NCBI GenBank assembly: GCA_037039685.1
Contig: JAWNGF010000011.1
Coordinates: 1,116,001-1,180,000 of the forward strand
Direction of reading: 5' to 3'
Length of the DNA stretch: 64,000 nt
DNA from: Ceratobasidium sp. AG-K
Lineage: Eukaryota; Basidiomycota; Agaricomycetes; Cantharellales; Ceratobasidiaceae
Positions 1 through 19,902 of the stretch are shown here, in pieces. Every line of letters starts with the position of its first letter. Position 1 is the first letter of the stretch. Under the pieces are notes generated by a model, which saw only the letters and a program-made list of their open reading frames with translations, was not told the origin of the DNA and ran no database searches. The position numbers and the translations under genes were made by a program.

Positions 1-1017
1 ATAGGGTGGGAATGTATTTGAGTGAGTCAAGAATGGCTTGGCAGTTAACGGGGTTGCCACTGGGCTGCACGCAAATGGGTCGGCATCAAGCGTCATCCGC
101 GTAGCGCTTGAAAAATGCTTCGAAACCGGCGGCTTGCTGACGACCAACGAATTGGAAGCCAGAGGATCCACGTCTGCAGTTCCAGATGAAGCCACTGCCA
201 CGTTCCTGGGTGGCGCCGCGCTGGCCGCACTTGCCCTCGCACTTCCACCCTGCACGTCCATCGAAAGTGCTGTGTAATCCGACATTGTGACACTGGGAGT
301 AAAGTGCACCCTTCCCGGCCCGGTCTCCCTCAGGTCCGACTCTGCCTCGCCGGTCCGCTCAGGTCGCGCCGGCCGCCGCTCCCCGTCGGTGTCGTCTGTA
401 GACCGAGTGCGCCGACTAGCGTCTGCAGACCAGAATTCAGACACCCTGTCCGCGCTAATCTTTCGTTTCTTCTCAGATTGGAGTTTACTGGGGGGTGGGG
501 ATTGGGATTGAGGTTGAGACTGGGCGCGTTGCCGTGCAAGAGCGAGTGTTCGTTCACGTCGCCGCCGCCGAAGTGTGCACCGGGTAAGGACGATGATGCA
601 TGTAAGAAGTGTAAGCACTGTCCAAGATGAAATTAAATTTCAACGCGTTGTTGCCCAGAATGGGAACGTACCTCCTAGACCAATAATCACCATCCCAACT
701 GCAAACAGCTTTCCTTTGGGCGTGAAGAGCTTGTCTGCGGTGGATACGCTTGTAGGGGAATCTTCGATATCTGAGGCCGAGGCTGTGACGACTACAGATT
801 TGGGGTCGACTGTCCCACTGGCTGAAGGGTCCCAGACAAGGGAAACGGTGTTGACCCCAGAGTAGCTCGCGACAGCAGTTGAAGTAACGACCACGCTCGA
901 TGTTGGCGCGGTCAAAGATGCTCCAGGATCCCTATCAGGAGGACCATTGTTGGGAAATTGGCGTCTTGAGCGGGAAAGAAATTTGGTAGGGGTAGGGAGA
1001 GGAGAGTCCAGCTCCAT
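1..1017 (-). CDS. Single-pass membrane protein, hypothetical (partial)
   Basis: The reading frame starts at the ATG ending at 1017 and is still open at the window start, so the C-terminus is missing. One 54-nt intron (618..671, donor gtacg, acceptor acag) joins the two visible exons. The first ~100 residues are rich in Ser, Thr, Pro and Val. One hydrophobic segment follows (about residues 103-126, split by the intron), then an Arg-rich stop-transfer stretch (RCTLRRRRRER) and a long low-complexity, charged tail with Gln/Pro and Ser/Ala runs. This suggests a type I or signal-anchor plasma-membrane protein with a disordered cytosolic tail, a layout common for fungal wall-sensor-like proteins. 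I recognise no named domain, and no N-terminal signal peptide is obvious. It is divergent from TOR, with about 745 bp between the two starts. The frame is secure; the function is unknown. Confidence 0.7.
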
Positions 1018-1762
1018 GGTCTGGCCAGCAAAAATAAAAACAAGAAAACGAAAGTGCAGGGCAAAAGAAAGTGCTTATCCCCGATGGGCCTAGCTAATGA
1101 AAAAACGACGGATGATTACCAGCGCAAGCTTCCGATCATGCTCGCACGCGGTCGGGGAGAGGCGACCTAAAATCGACACCAAGGCACGTTATATAGGCTA
1201 ACCAGGCGCAGCAGAAGTTGTATGCGTACGAAGCACAGAGATTCTCAATTGGTCGCCCAGCAACAGCCAGTTGGGAGGTTCGCAGAATCAAGAGGATACC
1301 GCGGCGAGGGATTTGACTTTGGTGGGAATGAAAGAGAATTACCAGAGTGGGCTCGGCCGCCATGAGGTATTTAGGGAGAGAGAAAAAAGGGCCACATGGG
1401 AAGGGCTCAAAGTAAGAAGTGATCTGTTGATAGTCCATTGATACAGGCGGTGGATCAAACAGTGATCTTAGGCAGTAAGGATGCCGAAACGGTCGATTAC
1501 CATAGTTACGGCCGCTGAAGACCGATTTGTTTTAAGAAATATGAAGTATTCCCTCCAAGGTAGGGGAGGTGTGACGGTGGCCAAGCACAACCTGATTTGG
1601 GGTAGTGATGGGAATCAGCGGGGAAATGCGTGGAAATAGTCCTGTAATTAAGATATCCGCGTAAGCAGAATGTCCACGTAATAACTATGGTTAGATTAGA
1701 TTAGATGATGGTTGTACCCCACATCCAAATCGCGTCCACCACCGGGCGACTCTAGCCCAAAC
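1018..1762. other. Divergent intergenic region
   Basis: This 745-nt gap lies between the starts of the minus-strand membrane protein and plus-strand TOR and presumably holds both promoters. A minus-strand open stretch at 1136..1438 has no recognisable protein character. A short ttagattagatta run lies near 1690. Nothing else is supported. Confidence 0.5.
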
Positions 1763-11580
<9,818 letters not shown>

Positions 11581-12161
11581 GGTGCTAAGAAACATGTATC
11601 GCATCATTGTTAACCCAGCTCTGCTCAGGTGATGGTCTCACATATCGCAAGATTTGATGTATTCGCACTTGTTCAAGCCCCTTGATTCCTAATGTGTACC
11701 CAATTCCATCTTACGCAAAGTTGCTTTTTCTGTTACACGTGTCTTACCTCTACGCTGTCCACCTTGTTTTGGTTATTTCTCATGTGCATGGGTCTCATGT
11801 TCATTTTGCTATCCGATCCTAATCGCATGATCTTTGGTTACTATATCTTTTCCAATGTCGACCTTGAACTAGGCCTATGAAGGTTGTGCCGGACTTTGAT
11901 GTTTCTTTGCTGTGATTGCGATCAAGTTTCCCAGGGCATTTGCGCAAAGCAATACCCGTAATACCAGGCCTTGAATCAAAACACGCCCATAGGATCACGT
12001 GGCATGCGCATATACTAGGCTTTATATATAACTACGAGTTATTCACGCATTATTCATATTTAAATGTACTGAAAGGAATGCGAACCCTGGGGGAACTGTT
12101 CGATGAACGACCAAGTTTAAACGTTTGCGTCGTACGAGGGTGAAGTACATTTAGCTGCGGC
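11581..12161. other. Intergenic region, TOR 3' side
   Basis: This is about 580 nt between the TOR stop and the stop of the minus-strand CFEM gene, so both 3' ends converge here. The sequence is T-rich just after the TOR stop. Short open stretches (11692..11880, 11916..12143) look non-coding. Confidence 0.5.
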
Positions 12162-12458
12162 TTAGGAACAAGTCTCCTGCTGAAGTTCCAGGGCACGGGC
12201 ATATTCCTGCGCGTTGCAGTTGGAGTGGATGCACGCGCCAGCCGCGCTTCGGAACGCAGGGTTACTGCACACGCAAGAGACGTCCGTGCTGTGTAGCGAT
12301 ACTAACTCCCGGAACGGGCACGCAACGAGACGAACTCACTAGCTTGAACAATACTGGTCCGCGGCTGCTTGGGCGGAACAATTTTCAACGCAGCTCGGGG
12401 CAATCTGAGCCAGCGCAGCCGCACAGAACGCAAATACGATTGCAAGAGTGAGGCGCAT
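12162..12458 (-). CDS. Small secreted CFEM-domain protein
   Basis: Two exons (12340..12458 and 12162..12288) joined across a 51-nt intron give an 81-residue protein. It starts with a clear signal peptide (MRLTLAIVFAFCAAALAQ). The mature part has eight cysteines in CFEM order: SCVENC, YC, SCVC, AC, NC, TC. An Asp (TDVSCVC) sits where CFEM proteins that bind haem place their axial ligand. CFEM proteins are fungal extracellular proteins, often GPI-anchored, used in haem or iron capture or as host-facing effectors. This one has no Ser/Thr-rich stalk and no GPI signal, so it is probably soluble and unusually minimal: signal plus one domain. A TATAAAA box lies about 118 nt upstream of the ATG. The domain call is firm; the role is inferred from the family. 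Confidence 0.85.
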
Positions 12459-12575
12459 AGTGCCGGCTGAGGTTAACTTGTGGAATACACTGTTGGTTGG
12501 TACCAGGTACGTTAGACGAAGGAGCTTTTAGAGATAGAGTAAAATAAAATAAAACAAGCTTGCCGGGCCTTTTTC

Positions 12576-12582
12576 TTTTATA
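12576..12582 (-). promoter_or_regulatory. TATA box of the CFEM gene
   Basis: TATAAAA on the minus strand, about 118 nt upstream of the CFEM start codon and followed by a purine-rich leader. Position and sequence fit a core promoter. Confidence 0.5.
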
Positions 12583-13973
12583 CCTTCAGCTTCCCGAAAG
12601 TACTCGGATAGGAGTACGCATATTACTAGCTCAACCGTTGTGAGCATCGGTACACGTAAGGGCATATGACGCACGTACATCATAGCAATACATAATTGCA
12701 ACCTCCGTATTGTGTGAGTATGAGAGATTTACTAGGTTCACTGTGACTAATTGACAGCTACGAGCTCTCAGACTGCTCTGATTCAATTCTGACCCTACAC
12801 CTTAGTTTGATTGCAGTCTGAGAATATGGAAGAATTGGCAATTCCTAAACTAGTCCGTCCGAGGTATGATCAACTCCAAGCGCAGTGCGCCTATCCAGTC
12901 AGCCCTGCTCGCTGTATGCGCCAATATACAACGGTCACGAGAATATTATTGTTTTCCGCTGGCCTCCAGCTACCTGTGCGAATGTCCAAATCATGGTATG
13001 TAGGAGCACGTCAAACAACAAGAGCTTAAGCGCTTGGCACGAATTTTCAGCTGCGGGAGTGCTAGGCTCGAGATGACTGCAACCAAGTCGATGTGACAGC
13101 TAGAACGACCTAAGACTTCCTGATCGATTGACGTGGCATATATGATTTATAAATGCCCCAGTGGGGAGGTGAATGCCATTTACAGGCTGGAAGGAGGAAC
13201 CACCAGAGAGGATTAATCAAGCGACAGGCTTAAGCCGCGCATATAATCAGCAAAGTGAAACGTTATTGTATCCTCCGTCATGTAGTTGACTCATGATGTA
13301 CCCGGAAGGTGACCATGGTTTTGTAAGTTGTACCTCTTAGAGTTAATTTTGAGGGGCTTTATAGGGTATTTCACAGCTCTACAGGCAGAAATTGCTTGTA
13401 TTATGCAGCTTTTGCTCTGAATCTAACTGTACTGTTTTCCAATGAAAGGAAGGGTGATCACACGTCCTAAATGGCCCTGACCCGACGCTTAAATTTGCAG
13501 CGTCATCCATCCCACGGTCTTCGGACCCAATCAGTACGACACCTCCATTCCCTTATAACCACACATGTCCCCCCTATACACACTTATCCCGCACTCTGAA
13601 ATATTTTCTCCACAACTACCCTTGCTAATGTGTCAGTCATATAAACTAGCGTAGCCTTCCAATGTGCGACTCCATAGTGTTTCAGCTATTTGGCTGGAGG
13701 GTGGTAATCCAGGTGAGAATCAGTTGTTTGCGATACATGGTACTGTGGATCGCGCCCCGTTATGACACAACACGTGACCACGGTTGACGCAGGAGTAGAA
13801 TCGTTCCATTTGATCGTTTTGACCACCCTCCTGGTTTCACTGGACGAGGTACACAGCTGGACTTCAGCGCACGACGCGTTGGGATTGAAACGAAGATAAA
13901 ATATGCCATCGGTAGGAATAAAGTACAGCCCGCTCTAAGGGGATCAAGGGAAACAATACATCCGAGGTCCTGT
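12583..13973. other. Intergenic region with a possible exon remnant
   Basis: About 1.4 kb between the CFEM promoter and the PIF1 stop. Most of it shows nothing. At 13800..13913 on the plus strand a frame reads like real protein (IVPFDRFDHPPGFTGRGTQL). It could splice at a gtagg donor into a short tail antisense to the PIF1 3' end. I could not join it to an upstream exon in phase, so it is either a remnant or part of an unrecognised small gene. Confidence 0.3.
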
Positions 13974-16176
13974 TTACTCGTTCTGTTGCGTAATACACTC
14001 GAGCGTTTGACTCCATACTTTTACTTTGTCGTGTGCCTGCACCTATTATACGGCGCGAATAGGGTAAGTTTCAAATCAAGGAATCAAAGACGAAGATCGA
14101 CTTGCCTTTTTCGGATCGAAGTTCAGAACTTGAAGTCCTTCCAATGATGTCGCTCGTGAGAGCGCCACATATGCTTGACCTGGAGGACCCAGTCAACAAA
14201 GTGTGGATAATCGTTCTCAAGTCCTCACCTTTCTCGAAAATCCGGCCACAATCCACCTTGACGCGGTCCAGTGTTTGCCCTTGTGACTTGTGGATCGACA
14301 TGGCCCAGGACAGAATTAGGGGCAGCTGCGTCCGGCTAACTTGCACCTCCCCATTCGGCAACTCGACCTTGAAAGATTCCGGCATAACAAGCAACTTTCG
14401 TGTCCCACGCGGCACCCTAAACTCGACAAGGGGATACTTCTTCAACCCCTCTGCCCGCTGCTCCTTGTGTTTCGCCTTGGTCGCCGAGGAAAGCTTCTTC
14501 TTGTCTTCAGGTGCATAAATCTGGATGAGCTCCCCCTTTTCGCCAACGTCCACCTCGGTCGCGTCGTAAAACCCGACGACACGACCGACCGTCCCGTTCA
14601 CGAGCGTTTCGTCAATGTTCTTGAGCAACATGACTTGCGCATCCTTCTTGAGGGTCAGTTCTTTTGGCGCCATGAAGTTCTGGAGCATCTTGTCGCGCTG
14701 AACTGGGTCGGTGATGGTGCCAGCGTCGCGAGCAGGGAAGTGTTCTTCGCGCCCAGGGAGCGCGCTCATGCGCTGATTGTTGGCACGATCTACATCCTCC
14801 CGACGCGGAAAGAGCTCTGTCGCCTCGATACCATCGTCCGGAATGGGCCGCGCGAGTTCGAGGAAAGTTCGAATAGAGGCTTGTGTAAGCCGTCCGAACC
14901 GCATGTCGTTGAGCATGTCGACGAAGCCTGAGTCACTTGTCAGGCCAGTCCAAAGTCAAGTAGAAACCGACATACGAGGATCTTTTTGACGGAAAACCTT
15001 GCTCAAATTAAACGTTCTTTCGACACATTCAGACCACTTCTCCGCCTCGAACGCAAACTTTGGTTGCCCGCCTTTCATCACAGGAGGCAGTTGGAAGAAG
15101 TCTCCGGTGACAATAAGCTAGAACTCCATAAGTTCAACGAAGGGCAAGTAACAACGAACCCATACCTGTATTCCGCCAAACGGTCTGGTGTTTTTCCTAA
15201 GTATACAAGCGACTCGCGCAAGCCGATCAAACAAATCACCATCCAGCATCGATACTACGAACGAGTCAATGGATGAATAAACCTTATCAGTGCGACTGAC
15301 TAACCTTCGTCGATGATCAGAACCTTGCATCTTAACCATCTCGAAACGGCATTTTTGTTCTTCCTGACTTTCACCGCCAAATTCTCCGGTGTACCCTCCC
15401 CAATTCCAATCCCACTAAAGGAGTGTAACGTTTGCCCCCCAATGTTACACGCCGCAATACCAGTAGAAGCCGTGATAGCGACCGAGTCCTGGGCCTTGCC
15501 GTGCTTCTTTTTAAGCACCTTGATGACCTCGCGAAGGAGAACAGACTTTCCGGTTCCTGTTCCAAAGTTAGACTGCAGATCATACAAGGGGACACAATCC
15601 GAACATACCAGCAGACCCGGTGAAAAATACGTTCTTCCCCTGCTTCACAAGCTCCAAGATTTGACTCTGCTCATAGCTAAGCGTTATCACCATCTTCGCT
15701 CCAGGCGGAGGCGGAGGAGCGGTCCCAACTCGAGCAATTTCCTTCTCCGCCACGGTCAAGTTCATTTGAACTCCCTCACGACTCGATCGGCGCTTCTTGG
15801 AACTCTCATCTTCGTCTTCATCCTCGTCCCGCGATCGTTTGGTAACCGATGAAGATGCACTCGACGTTATGGAAGTCGATACCGAGTTAACCCACGATGC
15901 AGTCGAGTCTGTAGGCGAAGCACTAGAGATTGAGGGAGGAGCGGGAGGAGTCATTTTCCCAGTGGCCTTGTTGTCTCCGGCGGACTGTAACGCCGCCATG
16001 ATCGTAGCCAGCCGAGACCCCTTGGCGCGTGGCGCTGCTCCACCAGTGGTTCCCTGTGAGCTAGCGGGTGTGACAGTCGTACGAGTAGTTTGAGACACCA
16101 ATGTGGAGGTCGTGGTTGTCGCCGTGGAGGGCGGCTCCCCATCCCAGTCGCGTTTGAAAGAGGAGATACGCGACAT
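13974..16176 (-). CDS. PIF1: ATP-dependent DNA helicase PIF1
   Basis: This is a 5'-to-3' superfamily 1B helicase of the PIF1 family, acting in mitochondrial and nuclear genome maintenance, telomerase control and G-quadruplex unwinding. The N-terminal ~160 residues are Ser/Thr-rich and disordered with basic, NLS-like clusters ([15 protein letters not shown]). The helicase core begins [20 protein letters not shown]; the Walker A motif GSAGTGKS is completed across an intron. Further motifs are [45 protein letters not shown] and the final [20 protein letters not shown]. The C-terminus needs two late introns. The last one (14037..14105, 69 nt) begins GC instead of GT, in a perfect AG-GCAAGT context; removing it adds [13 protein letters not shown] and a stop at 13974. 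Reading through gives an abnormal end. All core motifs are intact. Confidence 0.92.
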
Positions 16177-16480
16177 CGAACAAGGAAATACTTGAAGTAA
16201 ATTTTATCCTCAGTGAGACCAAGTTCGTCTTGATAGTCTTCCGAGGTTGAGATGGTAAATAGGGTTATATGAACCCCTGGAGACAGCAAGTGGGAGAAGA
16301 GATATCGTGGCGCAGGTTGGATGGAACTTAACACGCTATCGTCAAGTCACGTGATTGTTGGGCCCGGCCAAAATCCCCGGGATCTGAAGCCGAATTTCAT
16401 TATCGGGTACCGGCGCTCCCAGGCAAAGATCGACAGTAAGACGTTATTTAAAGGAGCGTAAATACAAACTTTGGTCGACA
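16177..16480. other. Intergenic region, PIF1 promoter side
   Basis: About 300 nt between the PIF1 start and the stop of the chitin deacetylase gene on the same strand. No gene is seen. It should hold the PIF1 promoter and the deacetylase terminator. Confidence 0.5.
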
Positions 16481-18289
16481 CTAGACGACGACATTAAAAA
16501 TCACCAGTCCGACAAACCCAACTGCCATACTCAAAGCAAGGCTGACCACGGCGTTCCTCCCACCAGCATTTGCATTTGCACCTCCCCCAGATGTCCCGCT
16601 CGACGTTCCATTCCCACTCGACCCGGTAGAATTAATAAAGGTCTCGGCGTATGCGTCTTCCAACGGACGATGCAAGCAATGATTCACACTCGAAAGCACA
16701 AACTTGGGGTCATGCGAGAGGGCATCGGGCAGAATATACCCAACGGCAAGATCGACGGTCTCTTGATACAAATCATGTTGAAGGACAATGAAACCGGTGT
16801 CGAGCGTAGTAGCCTTGCTGAGAATCTTGTTGAATGCGGCGTAGGATGAAGTGCCGTTGGCTGTTCCTCCTGGGATACGCCAGTCTAGAAAAGTCGATTA
16901 GGTATAGTTGGGTCTGGAGGTGAGAGAACATACCGGAGGTGTCGAATTCGTCATGACCGACACTGCAGAGCCAGTAAGCCCAAAAATCGGTTCCTAGTTC
17001 GGACAGACGACTTACCCAGTCCAGATAACCGGGGTTAAATCCATGGCCATGGCGATTGCGCGGACGCGGTCGTCTATGTCCCCGTATGGAGGACGCATAG
17101 TTAGCGTGGTAACCCCTGCAACGAAACATGAGACAGTACATGAGCATAGGTATTGAGCAGGCTGACCAGTCACATCCTTAATCGCCTTTCGGGTCCACCC
17201 AAGCTCGGCGATGATTTGGTCGTTGGTGAGCGTAGTGAGAGCACTATGTGACCATGTATGCACCGAAAGCTATTTCAATAAACAAAGTTTAGTAGGATTT
17301 TATTCAATTTGCGATGCGACATACTTCGTGGCCTTTCATATACTCGTATTGGACAATCTCCGGGCGAGATATGACTCGGGAACCAACCACGTAAAATGTT
17401 GCATTGAGTGAATGCTGGTCCAAAAAGTTCAATAACTTGGGTGTGTAAGGCGAAGGACCGTCGTCGTAGCTAAATGGACCTTAAGTTTCGATAGTTTGAT
17501 GTAACCTCATATTTACTCACGTCAAACCCCAAGCCAGTTTGTCAGGGCAGATAGTAATGTCCGTATCACGAGTACAACCACCACAAGTCCACCAACAATT
17601 TCCCGACTAATAGGGGTGGTCAGCCTTGTTACCCCTAAATGAAGCTCGCACTTACAGCCGAGGCATTGGCGGCCAAAGCTGGGTCGCTTGAGCAGGATCC
17701 ATCTACCGTTCTTTTGATGTCAGGAATATAGGGGGTTTTGGCCTTGACTTGAGCGATCCATTCCTTGACTTGGGACGAGTCTGTCGGAGGGACCTTATCC
17801 ATAGCAGGATAATTGGAGAATGCAAGTGAAGCTATGGCCAAGAAAAACACTCAGCTACATAGGATGAAGTAATAAGTCATACGAACCCGTGGGGAGTGGG
17901 ATGGCCCCTTTGACCGGAGGTGTGGCGCCGGCATTATAAGTGCTTGTGAGTGGCACAGCTGGCTGAACGGGACCGCCCATCGTGATCTGACTGAGAGGAG
18001 GTATATTGTTGTCGACTGCTGAGGTGCGTGTAGCTGGTGCAGATGTCGCGACATGTGTAGAAGTTAAACCCGAAGTAGAGGGCCCTGGCATGACCGACGA
18101 AGCGGACGAGGCTGCCAGTGCAGCTTGGCGACGCTAGCAAGTGATTATCAATCAGCTCGGGCTCAGCAATGTAAAATACATATGAGATTTCACCTGAAGG
18201 TACCCCTCATGCGCATTATTCCGTCCTGCTACAATGTGTAGCTCGAAAGAAGCAACCACTGAGATTGATACGAGAAAAGAATACTTCAT
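16481..18289 (-). CDS. Chitin deacetylase, GPI-anchored (CE4 family)
   Basis: A carbohydrate esterase 4 enzyme that removes acetyl groups from chitin to make chitosan at the cell wall. The chosen start (MKYSFLVSISVV, ATG ending at 18289) gives a signal peptide; the frame is open further upstream but without a secretory start. A Ser/Thr/Pro-rich spacer follows, then a Cys-containing segment (GGLVWWTCGGC) and the NodB domain. Visible motifs are LTYDDGPSPYT (catalytic base), VHTWSHSAL (zinc HxxxH), TMRPPYGDIDDRVR and GFIVLQHDL (catalytic acid His). The usual fourth-motif Asp-Trp region reads GTDFWAYWLCSVGHDEFDTS, which is atypical. The C-terminus has a Gly/Ser/Asn-rich omega-site region and a hydrophobic tail ending IFNVVV, a textbook GPI signal. 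Several short introns are present. It should act on the outer plasma membrane and wall. Confidence 0.92.
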
Positions 18290-18597
18290 AGTTAACTGAC
18301 GTTGAGAAGTTAGTGTTGCTGAAAGATTGTAAGGACACGCAATCGCGTCGGTGGAAAGAAAGAAAGTTACGATGGGTCGTTTACTGCAAACAGAGCCCCT
18401 AAAATAGCACATTCGCACCCCGGAATGTTTACGTAATAAATACAAAGCACGAGTACCCAGTCACATACGGTTCACTGTATCGTTTTGACTGTTCGTTGTA
18501 TGCTACGGCACTCACTGACCACCCGCATAATATTTTTTTAGTGAATCGAGCTAAGTATCGTTTGCTCCCATTGATTCATCTAATACACTGAGGAGTG

Positions 18598-19442
18598 TCA
18601 AGGGTGACTATTAATACCTGGTAAACATGAATGCACCGGGCTGGGAACATTCGCTCGACCATGCCCGACTTGATTAAATAATGGATCCGGAACCAAGCAT
18701 GACACTGTATCGACTCCACCGTTTAGCTGATCTTCTCTATATCCCAAAGCCCTTCGCTCGTCGGATTTCCTGAGGGTTTCCATGGCACGCTCAACTCTTT
18801 CAGCCTGCGATTGAGCCCAAACCTGCCTTGCAGTTTTCCTCTCTTCTTCTTCTCCTTGTACCCCGTTTTCTTCTTCTCGTGCCCTCCTCGGCCACTCTCG
18901 CCTTTCCTGCTCCTGCCACTCTCATTTGCGCCTTTCCCCTCTCCCTCGCCTCTCCCTCTCCTTTCTCTCTTTGTTTATTCCCCCAACTGTCCCATTAAGT
19001 ATCTTATCCCTATCTCCACAGCCGCCTTGCACGCCGCCCCTTCCTCGGCCTTTCCTTCCCTTTCCTTTTGTTCTCTCGCCTCTCTTGCCTCTCTTGCGAG
19101 AGCTTCCCTGTACTTGTGCAAGGCTTGCTCTGCCGTAATTTCCCTCTCCTCTTGCTTCCTTCCCTCTTGTTCCTTGGCCTCTTTCTGTCCTCGTTTCATG
19201 TTCTCGGCCTCCTCCTTGGTCTGCTCGCTCTTCCTCATTGGTGGTATCTCCCCTCGCTCCAAGGCCTCCTTGTACTCCTGCTTGCCGATCCCCATGTCCA
19301 CCACATTAGGATTTGCATAGTTAGGAAGTACCTCAGAGTCTTGCTCCAGCTCGGTGCCACTGGCCCGATGGAGCCCTTGGTTGCCGATATTTCTTTCACA
19401 GGCAAGGTCTGGTTGTTCGGGCTCCACTGCGTCTGAACACAA
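18598..19442 (-). pseudogene. Charged coiled-coil ORF, probably a frameshifted relic
   Basis: The minus strand carries an open frame (18975..19442) rich in Glu, Lys, Arg and Ala (EEAENMKRGQKEAKEQEGRK), predicted to form a long charged helix. It stops at YLMGQLGE. Coding-like helical sequence resumes in other frames to 18598 (AERVERAMETLRKSDERRA), which suggests at least one frameshift. The plus strand of the same stretch is strongly pyrimidine-rich, so some of the pattern is compositional. I recognise no domain. It could be a decayed gag-like or lineage-repeated gene. No terminal repeats were found around it. The pseudogene status is an inference from the frame changes. Confidence 0.4.
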
Positions 19443-19902
19443 GGATATCCCTACCAGAAAAACTGGAAGCAGAGCTCGCGGAAGACTGCATTATAGGCCT
19501 AGGGTACAAAGTGCTGGTTGTGGCTAAGCCTGACGATCACAAACAAGTTCCGAAACGTGCTAGGCATAGCCACATGAGCGCTTGGTGCTGCACACTCAGA
19601 TTCGGCAATCACAGTTAGCAGGGGCGGTATAAGCGCCAGACAATGTGAACGAAATAGTTCCCAATAACATAACCTTGAAGTTGGGGTGTGGGCACGGTAG
19701 CTTTTATTAGAAGAAAAAAGGCAAACACAATCGTACGGAATAAAGCACCTATATGCGCTCAGAGAGTGTGTCCATAGTAAGACGATTCGCTGTCTCTAAC
19801 CCGGACAAGTTTTTGCACATCTACACTCATTCCAGATATTTATATATTTTCATTAGCTTTCCTACAAATTTCCCCAAACGGTGTGTAGTAAATGGTAGTC
19901 GT
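19443..19902. other. Intergenic region
   Basis: About 460 nt upstream of the coiled-coil relic and downstream of the carnitine acetyltransferase stop. A short minus-strand frame near 19460-19490 reads AVFRELCFQFFW and may extend the relic. Nothing else is seen. Confidence 0.4.

Noticed and set aside
1136..1438. 100-codon minus-strand open frame upstream of TOR
   Set aside because: No domain, signal or splice context; it lies in the shared promoter region.
14341..14931. Plus-strand open frame of 196 codons
   Set aside because: It is antisense to the well-supported PIF1 C-terminal exon.
18811..19320. Plus-strand open frame rich in Pro, Ser, Leu and Phe
   Set aside because: It is the pyrimidine-rich shadow of the charged coiled-coil frame on the other strand.
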